Shown here: positions 15,135 to 24,810 of the stretch, piece by piece
How positions within the stretch are numbered: position 1 is the stretch's first letter
Layout of the letters: each line of letters opens with the position of its first letter
From: a virus
Virus record (IMG/VR): IMGVR_UViG_3300025138_000056
Location: 1-52,894 of that record
Length of the DNA stretch: 52,894 nt
Reading direction: 5' to 3' (one strand)
The notes under the pieces: generated by a model
The model's database searches: none
Told to the model about the DNA's origin: nothing
What the model saw: only the letters and a program-made list of their open reading frames with translations
Position numbers and translations under genes: made by a program

Positions 15135-16940
15135 ATGACTAGTAATAGAACAGTTACAAACTCAATGTCTTCCAGTAATGTTCTGGATGCATATAATATA
15201 ATTGGAACTGATGGCAGACATCAAGTTTTGTTCTTAGGTGGATATACAGGAACATCTCCAAACACAAATACAACTTATGACAGAAATATAATTTCCAATG
15301 AAATAAGTTTAGTAAAAAGAATAAAAAGGAATGATGTTGTTCCTGTGATACAACGAGTCGATTGGACATCAGGTTCACCATATAATTATTGGAACTCGCG
15401 TGCAGGTAATATAGAGGATGGATCATATTCATATTATGCTCTTGCTAGTAACGGTGTTGTATATCTCTGCTTAAGTAATAATGAAAAGAATCGGTCAGAT
15501 CTTTCAATGCAGATAGCATCAACTTCAGAGCCAAATCATATTCTGGGAATTGAAAAATATCCGGATGGTTATTCTTGGATGGCTCTTTTTAAGATAGACT
15601 ACACCCTCAATAAATTTTTAACTTCAAATTGGATACCAGTTCCAATACTAGAAAATTTATTTTCAGAAACAAATACTGGTAATAGTCTAGTTGGACTTGC
15701 CACTGATATTTGTGGATCGAGTGCTGGAGTTCTTGGTGCTTGCTGTTTGTACAATAAAAAGAAAGAATTTGATCCGATCACATCAGTTGAAATAACTGGT
15801 GGTAATCTATTCGATTGCTTCTCGTCAATGCCATGCTATCGATGTACAGAAATAGCAGATAGCCTGAACAAAAAACAAGTTTTCATACAAGGTGCAACAT
15901 GTGCCTCTTGCTCACCCACGACAGAAATACAGACATTGATTGAAAAAATCGATGCAAGAAGAAGTGATTATTCTAAAAATTCTACCATTATAACACAGAG
16001 GAATATACAAGAAGATTCAGAAACAAATGATGGTAGGATATTATCTGCATTTATAGATCTCTCCGGAATTTCCGCTGGTGCTCTAGTAACAACAGATCCA
16101 AGTCCACCAATCGATCTGAATAATGGTGGTGAAGAAGCAGACGTTAGACTCAGCACATATCCAATAATCGATCCCGATGATCGAACCAGAAAATATGTAA
16201 TCGACGGAATTTACATTAATAATCGCGGTAAGGGATATCATACCGTAAATCCATATGTAGATCCTGCTGGTAATTCACTTGCAAGTACTTTGTCATCCAG
16301 ACTCTTCATTAACTTAGATACAAAAGGTAGTCTCAGTAAGGACTTAGTGGAAATCCTCAATGTAAATAAGTTACTAACTAAAGTTTGCCTAACGTCAGAT
16401 GAAATTTCATCTGTTACCACAGATGCAACCCAAACTAAATTTAGTAGATTTGGAATTTTACAGCAAGTAAAGGATTCTAGTGGTAGAATAATCGGTCAAG
16501 GGTTAAATGCGAATGAAGGTTCGATAAAAAATGCTACTTACTTAGTTACGGCTTCATCGGGATCATCTACAACAGTACGAAAGGGTGAGCAATTATCCAC
16601 AGAACTCGCCGCGGCGAGATCGTTTGGATCACAACCATATCAAAATACCGGTAAAGTTGTTCAAGTAGAAACCACTGGTAGTACATCACACGTATTTAGA
16701 GTAATGACAGATAAAAATCTAAGTGTTGGAGAAAAATATTATATCACTAATGATGTGATAGCCGGAGGCATCCCATTTGGTGATACAGCACGTCTGTTTA
16801 CTATAACATCACTCGTGGAACCCGATGTAGATTTAGATTTGACAGAATCCAAAGTTCTCCACACAGGTAATACTAACATAAATATTACTGATGGTACTCC
16901 AAGAAAAGAATATTGTTTCGAATTTATAAAGGTTTTCTAA
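15135..16940 (+). CDS. 8: Baseplate wedge protein, gp8-like, with Cys-rich insertion
   Basis: The N-terminal 190 residues follow the gp8 pattern: an initial assembly segment, NDVVPVIQRVDWTSGSPYNYW, VVYLCLSNN, and EKYPDGYSWMALFKIDYTLNKFL followed by W-(I)-PVP. T4 gp8 (334 residues) has the matching VIPRRDW, VYRCLD and GDGYVWEYLF. Gp8 is a dimer in the wedge that contacts gp7 and gp10. This protein is 601 residues. It carries a Cys-rich insertion at about residues 197-261 (GACCLY, FDCF, PCYRC, TCASC) and an extra C-terminal region with DGIYINNRGKGY. Ribosome site AAAGGAA. Confidence 0.68.
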   Translation: MTSNRTVTNSMSSSNVLDAYNIIGTDGRHQVLFLGGYTGTSPNTNTTYDRNIISNEISLVKRIKRNDVVPVIQRVDWTSGSPYNYWNSRAGNIEDGSYSYYALASNGVVYLCLSNNEKNRSDLSMQIASTSEPNHILGIEKYPDGYSWMALFKIDYTLNKFLTSNWIPVPILENLFSETNTGNSLVGLATDICGSSAGVLGACCLYNKKKEFDPITSVEITGGNLFDCFSSMPCYRCTEIADSLNKKQVFIQGATCASCSPTTEIQTLIEKIDARRSDYSKNSTIITQRNIQEDSETNDGRILSAFIDLSGISAGALVTTDPSPPIDLNNGGEEADVRLSTYPIIDPDDRTRKYVIDGIYINNRGKGYHTVNPYVDPAGNSLASTLSSRLFINLDTKGSLSKDLVEILNVNKLLTKVCLTSDEISSVTTDATQTKFSRFGILQQVKDSSGRIIGQGLNANEGSIKNATYLVTASSGSSTTVRKGEQLSTELAAARSFGSQPYQNTGKVVQVETTGSTSHVFRVMTDKNLSVGEKYYITNDVIAGGIPFGDTARLFTITSLVEPDVDLDLTESKVLHTGNTNINITDGTPRKEYCFEFIKVF

Positions 16941-16941
16941 A

Positions 16942-18060
16942 ATGGCAGCTGACGATACCGATTACACAAAATTTCCGATAACCGCAAGAGACACAATCTT
17001 TGAGGTTGGTGACAGTACATTTCAAGTTGAAAATAAATTTCCAATGACAGACAACCCATACGGTAGTCGTCTTTCAAGTCAGATCGCACTCCCAATATCT
17101 GAAAGACAGAATACCAAGAATTATCATCTTCTTGGATTTGCTCCACAGCGAGCACTACAAGCTGAAGATCTCAACGAAATCCAAGAACGTTTCATGGTAA
17201 ATAATACGTTGACTCAGCAGATGTGGTCAAACTGGAATTCATTTAATAATATGCAAATGTGCGAGTTTGGTCCCGGTTGGTTTGGCACAACTCCATTACA
17301 CCCATATGAATGGAAATCAAACATTCGTTACTTGGACGAGTTCATATATGCACCCGGAAATGCTGATGATTTGATCTTTGAAAAACCCAAAAACTTAATT
17401 ACTATTGATCATAAGGAATTTTTCGATAATGCGCCAGGTGGCGGATTTAGATCGAACTATACCATACAGCTAACTCTTAACCCAGGCTGGTATTATATCA
17501 ATGATACGTACACAACATCATCAACTCACGACAGCTCTGGATTCAAGTATTGGTATTATCTTAAAGAAACAATACATTCAGAAGAAATTGTAGTTAATGT
17601 AACATACAGAATCGCGCCGTTCGGATACACGGTGACATCACCATCCCACCCAGAAGAAATTTATATTGAAAATAATGGTACTTGTGATGTACATGTAGAA
17701 CTTCCATTTGGAATTATTTTAGATGATATTAACTATGTGTCTGGTGGTGAATTTCAATCAGGTGATTCTGACTCTGGTGCAGATCGAGTCGAAATAAAGA
17801 TAAAACCAAAATTAGGATCTGGCACATCTTCTGATAGAACTCCATCATATATTGGATATGTTACATTCGAGACACCTTGCCCATTTCCTGGCTCGGGGGC
17901 TACTGTTGGGTTTATACGAGCGAAATACCTTAACAACGTAGCTCTAGATATATCTTCTCTTAATAGGGTAGATGGTATCGACTTAGATACAACGGGAGCG
18001 AGTAATCAGGAGAATTACGAAAACACAATCCTTCCTGATGCAACCACGGAGTTTATCTGA
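16942..18060 (+). CDS. Baseplate/tail structural protein, tandem paralogue A
   Basis: The 372-residue protein has AEDLNEIQERFMVNNTLTQQ, QMWSNWNSF and FGPGWFGTTPLHP in its N-terminal half, and the next gene repeats this block. The segment resembles a conserved N-terminal module of phage baseplate or fibre-attachment proteins ('LQAxELNEIQ'), which I link tentatively to the DUF4815 type. The C-terminal half is strand-rich with no recognised domain. It overlaps the next start by one base. A role in wedge periphery or fibre attachment is inferred from position between gp8 and the fibre genes. Confidence 0.6.
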   Translation: MAADDTDYTKFPITARDTIFEVGDSTFQVENKFPMTDNPYGSRLSSQIALPISERQNTKNYHLLGFAPQRALQAEDLNEIQERFMVNNTLTQQMWSNWNSFNNMQMCEFGPGWFGTTPLHPYEWKSNIRYLDEFIYAPGNADDLIFEKPKNLITIDHKEFFDNAPGGGFRSNYTIQLTLNPGWYYINDTYTTSSTHDSSGFKYWYYLKETIHSEEIVVNVTYRIAPFGYTVTSPSHPEEIYIENNGTCDVHVELPFGIILDDINYVSGGEFQSGDSDSGADRVEIKIKPKLGSGTSSDRTPSYIGYVTFETPCPFPGSGATVGFIRAKYLNNVALDISSLNRVDGIDLDTTGASNQENYENTILPDATTEFI

Positions 18061-19622
18061 TGTCTGTAGATATTACTAAGTTCCCTTTACTTGATTCCGA
18101 AAATACAAAACTACCTCTAGATGCTCCTCCGTATAGAAGTAGAATTAAAAATTTTTACGTTGAAGATGTTGATACCAAAAACTATATTGGAACTGCATTT
18201 CGTAATATTGGGGATATAATACAAGCAGGTGAGCTAAATGAAATTTATGAAAGACAACTTTTAAATGATACGTTAACACATCAGATGTGGTCAAACTGGT
18301 CATCATTTATATTCCCACCAGAAGGAACTCCACTTTCACCAGCCCCCAGTTTTGGTCCCGGTTGGGCTGGTACTACACCTCTATACCCTGGCGAGTTTGA
18401 TGCAAACTCAACTGCACTCTCTGGAGCTGAAGTGATTTTGGATTCTCGTCCATACTCACAAGTAGAAGCAGCGGTTCTTTTCAAAACAGTCGATGAAGGT
18501 AAGGGAGGTTATCTACAGTCAAATATAAAATTACTATTTAATACTGGATGGTACCTGATTAGTGATAATACCTTTGTAACACCGAAGCTTTTCACTGCTG
18601 GTGGTGCAACACAAACAACATTATATGATAGAGTTGTACAAGCAAGCGGATTAAAGCATTGGTATTACTTAGACACACCAATTCTTTTTGATGTAGCTCT
18701 ATCGGGAGAAGAAACTTCAACAGGAGAACTAATATCACCGAAATTAGAGAATACTGATATACCTGAGACACAATTGTTTTTAATGAACTATCGAGTTTCG
18801 GCTAAACATGTTTTTCAGATAGGGTCTCTAAATGTGACAGAAGAAAATCTTAATAAATTTATTACGAATGTACATGATGGTGCATATTTTGCCCTTGATC
18901 TTGCAAACAAATCATTATGTGAACACATAGATCCAATTAATTGTGATGAAAATACTAGTGATGGTACTGGTACCATACAGGACTCAAATCCAATACAAAC
19001 TACAGAAATAATAAATGATTCGTTTTTTGCAAATCCACTGAACACAGATCAGTCAGATGATGTAAATTCAAGAAGAGCGAAAATACAAGTTGTTCCTAGA
19101 TTTAGACATGCAAGAAATCATGACTTAAGTCCATCAAACTTCACCACCGATGAGGATTCAACTCAGACATCGGCAAGAAGCAGATCTACAAACATTTTAC
19201 TCGGTAATATGAATCTTGGTCAGCTATCTAACGATTTGAACACGAACACATTTCAAGATAAAGTTCCATCATATTCCTTATGTGTAAAATGTGAACCAAA
19301 TACAGAAGGAACAAAACTAGCTGTTAAAGATATACACGACTACATTATATCTACATGCGCAGTTGGGGGTAGTCTAATTACACCAGGCGATGATTTTAGT
19401 CTCGATACACTCAAGGAAAAACGAACTAATCTATTCCAACAAATCAAAGAAGGATTAACTCCTCGTTTTATAAATAACGTGAGGGTAAATGCAAAGATAT
19501 ATGATGTGGATACAGAAGGTGATTCAGATGCAGAAAATGAATGGAATAGCCATTTTTCTGAATTAACTGATGCAATCACAATAGTGGAAACCACAGACTT
19601 ACGACAAATAGAACCAATTTGA
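18060..19622 (+). CDS. Baseplate/tail structural protein, tandem paralogue B
   Basis: This 520-residue protein shares with its upstream neighbour the block AGELNEIYERQLLNDTLTHQ, QMWSNWSSF and FGPGWAGTTPLYPGE. The two also share a YY-L strand preceding their second halves (KYWYYLKET in A, KHWYYLDTP in B). It then diverges and is about 150 residues longer, ending in an acidic segment. An 18-base stretch (starting CAGATGTGG) is identical between the two genes, at 17218 and 18283. Function is unknown; both are probably baseplate-to-fibre parts. Confidence 0.6.
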   Translation: MSVDITKFPLLDSENTKLPLDAPPYRSRIKNFYVEDVDTKNYIGTAFRNIGDIIQAGELNEIYERQLLNDTLTHQMWSNWSSFIFPPEGTPLSPAPSFGPGWAGTTPLYPGEFDANSTALSGAEVILDSRPYSQVEAAVLFKTVDEGKGGYLQSNIKLLFNTGWYLISDNTFVTPKLFTAGGATQTTLYDRVVQASGLKHWYYLDTPILFDVALSGEETSTGELISPKLENTDIPETQLFLMNYRVSAKHVFQIGSLNVTEENLNKFITNVHDGAYFALDLANKSLCEHIDPINCDENTSDGTGTIQDSNPIQTTEIINDSFFANPLNTDQSDDVNSRRAKIQVVPRFRHARNHDLSPSNFTTDEDSTQTSARSRSTNILLGNMNLGQLSNDLNTNTFQDKVPSYSLCVKCEPNTEGTKLAVKDIHDYIISTCAVGGSLITPGDDFSLDTLKEKRTNLFQQIKEGLTPRFINNVRVNAKIYDVDTEGDSDAENEWNSHFSELTDAITIVETTDLRQIEPI

Positions 19623-19632
19623 GGAAAATTAA

Positions 19633-21786
19633 ATGGGCGTTGAAGACAATCTATTCGAAATAAATGAACTAGAGACTAGCGACACATTTCAAAGTTGGTT
19701 CACTAAAACTAACGCAGAAATTATTGCAAAGTTAAACAAACTAAAGATCTATGATCTAGAACTTTCAAACATTTCTGGTCTGAGTGGTTCAGTAGGAACT
19801 ACTGCGGCTGCAACTGGTACTGCCGGTAAACTAGAACTAAAACTACTACACACGATTCCACATGGACTAACCCTACAGGGTAACGCTACGATCACGGGTT
19901 CATTGGAAGCTGGTAGCTTTGCTGGTCCAAACTCATTCATTCTCAAAGGTCAAGTGATTGATGGTGTTACAGCAGCATTTGACTTCGGATCTTTTGTTCG
20001 AATGGATGCGTCAGGCTTAACCAAAGCAAAGGCAGACTCCGACACAAATGCAGAAGTTCTCGGTATGGTAACTGGTACATCAGACACCAGCATCACTCTA
20101 GCACAGAGTGGATCTGTCGATGGTTTGTTCTCACCTACAATGGTAACCGGTGGTATTTTCTTCCTAGATCCAACGGTTGCCGGTGGATTTACAGCAACAG
20201 AACCTAATGTAGCTGGTCAAGTATCAAAACCAGTTCTTATTGGAGCTTCTGGTGATACTAATGCTGTTCTTCTATCCATGAGAGGTCAGTTACTACAGGA
20301 TACTGGTACCGGCAATACAGGTGGATATGCAACACATAAAATTTATGTGAACACTGGATCAACTGATCACCATTTAGTCAAGGGTAAAGTTGTTGCATAT
20401 AGTCCAGATACGTTAACATTTACCGATGGTAGATCACAGTTCAATGGATTCTTCCTCTCGAAAGATGATAAAAACATCGATGATACAATTGGTATTGTTA
20501 CTGGACAACCAGCACCCGATACAATTGAAATTACAACATCAGGTCTTGCGGAAGGTTTACCCTCAGATTATGGTAGAGGTAAGTTATACATTTCTGGAGT
20601 GACGGGTGAACTACGAACAAATCCAGCTACAAATCGTAGAAAACTATTTGCAATAAACTACGATCCATCTAACAGCAACGGTATAGTTACAAATCAAGCT
20701 TCTGTTGCAGTAACAGATCTTCTTTCTGGATCATCACCCAATATATTAATCAACGGTAGTTTTGATTTATGGCAAAGATATCCAACTGGAACAACAATTA
20801 CTAGCGTTGACAGCATATATTCTGCCGACAGATGGGTACGTAACTTAAACGCCACCGGTGCTACGTTTTCTACTACATCATATATCAGAAGAAAAGAATT
20901 TGATGTTGATCAGGTTGACATCAAAGGAACTCCAAATTACTACTTACGAACGTTCAATGTAATCACGGGAGCTGTTACCGGAGATCACTTACACCTTGAA
21001 AATAGAATTGAAGATTCAAGAACACTAGCAAACGAAACTGCTACTGTGAGTGGGTACATTAGATCGGGTAGTGCAAAGTCAGTTCCAATCAGAATTAAAC
21101 AGGTATGGAACGGCGTTACTGGATCCGAATATAGCGGAGGAACTCTTTCATCATCCACTGATTGGGGATTCTTTAGTAGCACATTCACAGTCCCCGGAAT
21201 AACCGGAGCATCTGCGAATCCAGAGATTGCAGGGAATCATTACTTAGCATTGGCGTTTGATCTAACAGAGGCAACAAATACTTTCCATGATTTTGCACAA
21301 ATAAAATTGGAGCATGGAGATAAGACCACTGCATTCTTCCCCGTGAACGTAGATGAAGAACTAAGAAAATCTAGTAGGTATTATCAGAGAAGTTATAGAC
21401 TAGAAGAATTTACTGGTCAAGTTACTAAGGGTGGGAGTCAAGTTGATTCACATGTAGTTGAGTTTACACAGACACCATACAATGAAACATCATTCCGGTA
21501 TCCAGTTGCAATGAGAGCAACACCTCTCATTAAGATTTACTCACCAGATTCTGGAAATCAAGATGCTTTCAACTCACCAGCAAAGAGAGATTTGAGAAAC
21601 ACATCAGGAACAATTGCCTTTGATGGAACGGTTCGTATATGTGAGTCTGGTGTGACTGCGATTACCTCAATACAAACATCCAGAATTGCAACCAGATTTA
21701 AAATCCACGCCGGTGCGCATAAATTCGACACAATTCAATTACATTATGTTGCAGATGCAGACTATAATAACAACGTAACTACATAA
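19633..21786 (+). CDS. Tail fibre protein with carbohydrate-binding-like C-terminal region
   Basis: The 717-residue protein starts with an attachment segment (SDTFQSWFTKTNAEIIAKLN) common to fibre proteins of marine T4-like phages. A long Gly/Thr-rich beta region follows. From about residue 372 comes ILINGSFDLWQRYPTGTT, then SADRWVRN, a jelly-roll-like module found in phage fibres and glycan-binding proteins (N-G-x-F-x-W-Q-R ... A-D-R-W). The last part, with GVTAITSIQTSRIATRFK, is strand-rich. It has a GAGGA ribosome site and is followed by the collar-type gene. A receptor-binding role is likely but unproven. Confidence 0.75.
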   Translation: MGVEDNLFEINELETSDTFQSWFTKTNAEIIAKLNKLKIYDLELSNISGLSGSVGTTAAATGTAGKLELKLLHTIPHGLTLQGNATITGSLEAGSFAGPNSFILKGQVIDGVTAAFDFGSFVRMDASGLTKAKADSDTNAEVLGMVTGTSDTSITLAQSGSVDGLFSPTMVTGGIFFLDPTVAGGFTATEPNVAGQVSKPVLIGASGDTNAVLLSMRGQLLQDTGTGNTGGYATHKIYVNTGSTDHHLVKGKVVAYSPDTLTFTDGRSQFNGFFLSKDDKNIDDTIGIVTGQPAPDTIEITTSGLAEGLPSDYGRGKLYISGVTGELRTNPATNRRKLFAINYDPSNSNGIVTNQASVAVTDLLSGSSPNILINGSFDLWQRYPTGTTITSVDSIYSADRWVRNLNATGATFSTTSYIRRKEFDVDQVDIKGTPNYYLRTFNVITGAVTGDHLHLENRIEDSRTLANETATVSGYIRSGSAKSVPIRIKQVWNGVTGSEYSGGTLSSSTDWGFFSSTFTVPGITGASANPEIAGNHYLALAFDLTEATNTFHDFAQIKLEHGDKTTAFFPVNVDEELRKSSRYYQRSYRLEEFTGQVTKGGSQVDSHVVEFTQTPYNETSFRYPVAMRATPLIKIYSPDSGNQDAFNSPAKRDLRNTSGTIAFDGTVRICESGVTAITSIQTSRIATRFKIHAGAHKFDTIQLHYVADADYNNNVTT

Positions 21787-21800
21787 TTTAGGAAAAAATA

Positions 21801-23366
21801 ATGTCATCAAGTTTTAAAAACAACACAACCAACATAATAAAAGCTACTACAATTGGAACACGAATACTAGCTCAAGTTGGTCTTAACAGTGTAGAAGCAG
21901 GAACCACTGCTGGTGATGTTCTCAGGAATGGGTTTTCTGGTGGGACATCATTCTACTTTAGAGCAGGTGCAACAAGTGCCGCGGCATCTCGTGTATTTGG
22001 TGTTGTTGAGAATATTCGCGACAAAAATGTAGATATTGTTCTACAAGGATTAATGCAATATCCCAGCAGTTTAATAGCTGGTGCTCCAACCACTGAAAAT
22101 TTCTTCCTAAGTGCAGCGACAGCAGGTAAAATTCAAAGCTATGCACCAACCCCCGCTGGTCAGATATCAAAGAAAGTTCTACAGCAAACTACAGTAGGAT
22201 CGTTCAATGCAACTGTAATAGGCGCAAGCGATTTTGAATCTGGTGAAAATGTTGGAGCAGTACAAGCATCAAAGACAAGTGATGCACCAGTTGGTACTGT
22301 ACTACCATATCTTTCTGTTACTGGCAATACTGCTACAATTCCGGAGGGATGGGTAGATGGAACAACCATGCAATACTTGTCAGTGTCAGAATATCCTGAA
22401 TACAACACGCAGTTTGGTGATATTTTTGGATTCGAAGAAACACTAACACTATCGTTCCCAACGGCTACGTTCACCTCTAGTTTAGTTGGTACGCAAGTCG
22501 CTACTGATCAGGATAGCACAAACAAGCATGATCGTAGCACCGGGGGTGCTATTGTGACTAATGTTGATACAGTAAACAATAAATTAACAATCAGACAAAA
22601 TAAGTACAATAGAACATTATACTCTTCAGGTATAACTTCTGGATCAACACCATTATTTGAGTATTTCATTCCCTCGGATAATATTAATTTTGAAAATGGC
22701 AATTTAATAGGTTATATCAGCTCTGGTGTACTCGATAAAAATGCTACACCTCACATTAGACATAACACGAGCAATATGTCAGAACCATATTCTGTCGATG
22801 GAATGTGGCCACTCTATAGTACACCGGAAGCCGCAAACGCAGCAAGTCCAAATAATCCGGAAGGTATTGCGGGCAGCAATTACCATATTCACGGTGGTCG
22901 TCAATTTGGTAGTACTTATGGAACTCAGGAGGATCAGGGAGTAGCCTTCGGAGTTCTCGCGACCCATTTCCACAGTCACTATATGCCAAATGGCTTGAAA
23001 CTTGTAAATAATGATCTTAATACGGGAATCCATAATGAAGACGAATTACAATATCATGGGGCTACTTTCCCCGGTGGATCCATGTGGGATGGAACTCACA
23101 ATAATCCAGTTACTGATTATTTAATGAGACCGACTGGAGCTGCTATTCAAACTCTTTATACAATGAAGGTTAAGAACGTAGTAGCAGTAGACATTCCAAG
23201 TCAAGTTACAATACAGACTCTTAATGTTACTCATGGTCTTTCTGCTGGTTCAAGTGCTAATAATGTGGTGACAACTGATGTTGCCTTTGACGTACAGTGT
23301 ATGAAAAATAGACTACGTGATCTAGAAATCAGAATTTTGGGTTCTGAACAAAGTTGCACTCTATAA
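21801..23366 (+). CDS. Tail collar / short tail fibre-like protein (gp12-like C-terminus)
   Basis: The 521-residue protein has a beta-rich N-terminal half and a phage tail-collar-type segment (GTVLPYLSVTGNTATIPEGW, read as G-x-V-x-PY then P-x-GW). The C-terminal part has paired His motifs near residues 360 (YHIHGG) and 387 (HFHSHY). T4 gp12 uses HxH motifs to hold metal ions along its trimeric receptor-binding head. The end, with KNRLRDLEIRILG, is a predicted coiled coil. A second fibre or adhesin is the likely role. No chaperone is evident next to it. Confidence 0.7.
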   Translation: MSSSFKNNTTNIIKATTIGTRILAQVGLNSVEAGTTAGDVLRNGFSGGTSFYFRAGATSAAASRVFGVVENIRDKNVDIVLQGLMQYPSSLIAGAPTTENFFLSAATAGKIQSYAPTPAGQISKKVLQQTTVGSFNATVIGASDFESGENVGAVQASKTSDAPVGTVLPYLSVTGNTATIPEGWVDGTTMQYLSVSEYPEYNTQFGDIFGFEETLTLSFPTATFTSSLVGTQVATDQDSTNKHDRSTGGAIVTNVDTVNNKLTIRQNKYNRTLYSSGITSGSTPLFEYFIPSDNINFENGNLIGYISSGVLDKNATPHIRHNTSNMSEPYSVDGMWPLYSTPEAANAASPNNPEGIAGSNYHIHGGRQFGSTYGTQEDQGVAFGVLATHFHSHYMPNGLKLVNNDLNTGIHNEDELQYHGATFPGGSMWDGTHNNPVTDYLMRPTGAAIQTLYTMKVKNVVAVDIPSQVTIQTLNVTHGLSAGSSANNVVTTDVAFDVQCMKNRLRDLEIRILGSEQSCTL

Positions 23367-23382
23367 AATAGGAGATTAAATA

Positions 23383-23961
23383 ATGGGATGTAATTGTGGT
23401 AAAAATAAAAAGAAAAAACTGACAGAAGCTTTTAAAAAAGAAAACCAAAGTAAGTTGAGTATACGAAAATCTTGGCTAGATTTAACTAAAGAAGTTCGTA
23501 AACAATTAACTTTAGTTCAAAGCTTTGGACTTTCTATGTCATCTAGAGGTCTACGAAATAAAAAAATTGATGGTCCAACAAAGCAACTCAGAGTGCTCAG
23601 TTGTTTTGGTAATCAAAATATTGGTGGTGAATTAGTTCAATGTCCACATCTGATGGAAAGTGAAACTAAGAAAAAGCACTATTGTGGAAAGTGTGGTTGT
23701 GGTGATCGACCGGGGACACATTTGATTGCGGATGGAGAAAAGTACAGTAAATTAGATTACCCAGTTCTTTCATGTCCATTAAATATGCCGGGATTTACGA
23801 ACTACCAGCTAAGTGAAGAAAGTGAACAACTCCCACCAATGTCAAGGAAAGCGTACATAGACACGCAAATCAAAACTGCCGATATACAAAGAATATCCGT
23901 TACGGTTCCGGAAATGGATGATGATTCAGTAAAAGAGATCGAAGATCATCTCGAAAAATAA
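23383..23961 (+). CDS. Cys-rich putative metal-binding protein
   Basis: The 192-residue protein opens MGCNCGKNKKKKLTEAFKKE and has a central Cys cluster: CPHL, HYCGKCGCGDRPGTHL, then KLDYPVLSCPLNMPGF. The eight or so Cys/His positions in residues 86-130 look like a zinc or iron-sulphur site. The C-terminus is helical and acidic. I recall proteins of this form in marine T4-like phages but not a function. It sits between fibre and neck genes and precedes the late promoter of gp13. Structural and enzymatic roles are both possible. Confidence 0.6.
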   Translation: MGCNCGKNKKKKLTEAFKKENQSKLSIRKSWLDLTKEVRKQLTLVQSFGLSMSSRGLRNKKIDGPTKQLRVLSCFGNQNIGGELVQCPHLMESETKKKHYCGKCGCGDRPGTHLIADGEKYSKLDYPVLSCPLNMPGFTNYQLSEESEQLPPMSRKAYIDTQIKTADIQRISVTVPEMDDDSVKEIEDHLEK

Positions 23962-23976
23962 TCTTTTACCTGTTAT

Positions 23977-23984
23977 TATAAATA
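23977..23984 (+). promoter_or_regulatory. T4-type late promoter before gp13
   Basis: A perfect TATAAATA lies 17 bases before the gp13 ATG, followed by an AGGAGGT ribosome site. Spacing is right for a gp55-type late promoter starting the neck and packaging operon. Confidence 0.7.
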
Positions 23985-24001
23985 CAGAGTAGGAGGTAAT
24001 T

Positions 24002-24808
24002 ATGGCAGCTCCAAATTCCAAACAAAGTCTTATTGATTATTCTTTTAGGCGCCTAGGCGCTCCTGTAGTAGAAATAAACGTAGATATCGAACAAGCAGAA
24101 GAACGTGTGGACGATGCTCTACAGTTTTTCTCAGAGAGACATTTCGATGGTGTGGAAAGGGTTTACTTTGCATATCAAATGACTCAAGAAGATATGGACT
24201 TACAATATGTTGACACAAATAATATAGGTCCAGCAAATGGATCTGGTGGTGATGGTCCTCGTGGAAGAGATATATTATCCGTGGTCAGGGTATTTCCGTT
24301 CGGAGATCTCAGCACCACAAATATGTTTGATGTTCGCTACCAAATGGCACTAACTGATTACTTTGGTATCAATAGAGGTCTTGGTGCTCAAAGTTCAATG
24401 GGTATGGCTAGATTTTCATCTACCAAACAATACATTAACATGATACAGCAACTAATGGATCCAGAAAAGGCAGTCACCTTTAGTAAAGTAACAAATCGCC
24501 TTAAATTAGAAATGGATTTCAAACGAGATTTAAAAGCTGGGCAATACATAATAATAGAAGCCTTTGCAGCATTAAATCCAGACACATTTAGTGAAATATA
24601 CAATGATCGTTTACTCAAAGAATATACAACTGCACTCATAAAAAGACAGTGGGGTCTTAATTTAGCTAAATTTGATGGTGTCCAATTGCCCGGTGGAGTA
24701 ACTCTCCGTGGTGGACAAATATACCAAGAAGCCTTAGCTGAAATAGCTCAAATAGAACAAAGATTCTATTCTGAGTATGAACTTCCATCAGACTTCATGG
24801 TTGGGTAA
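24002..24808 (+). CDS. 13: Neck protein gp13
   Basis: The 268-residue product has the gp13 N-terminus: QSLIDYSFRRLGAPVVEINV, DIEQAEERVDDALQFFSERHFDG. The end of the protein (KRQWGLNLAKFDGVQLPGGV, RGGQIYQEALAEI) is also typical. T4 gp13 (309 residues) with gp14 forms the collar that closes the filled head and accepts the tail. It has a full AGGAGGT ribosome site and its own late promoter, and gp14 follows after two bases. Confidence 0.9.
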   Translation: MAAPNSKQSLIDYSFRRLGAPVVEINVDIEQAEERVDDALQFFSERHFDGVERVYFAYQMTQEDMDLQYVDTNNIGPANGSGGDGPRGRDILSVVRVFPFGDLSTTNMFDVRYQMALTDYFGINRGLGAQSSMGMARFSSTKQYINMIQQLMDPEKAVTFSKVTNRLKLEMDFKRDLKAGQYIIIEAFAALNPDTFSEIYNDRLLKEYTTALIKRQWGLNLAKFDGVQLPGGVTLRGGQIYQEALAEIAQIEQRFYSEYELPSDFMVG

Positions 24809-24810
24809 AA

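Noticed and set aside
19633-23366. Possible diversity-generating retroelement or invertible fibre cassette
   Set aside because: No reverse transcriptase, template repeat or recombinase site was seen next to the fibre genes.
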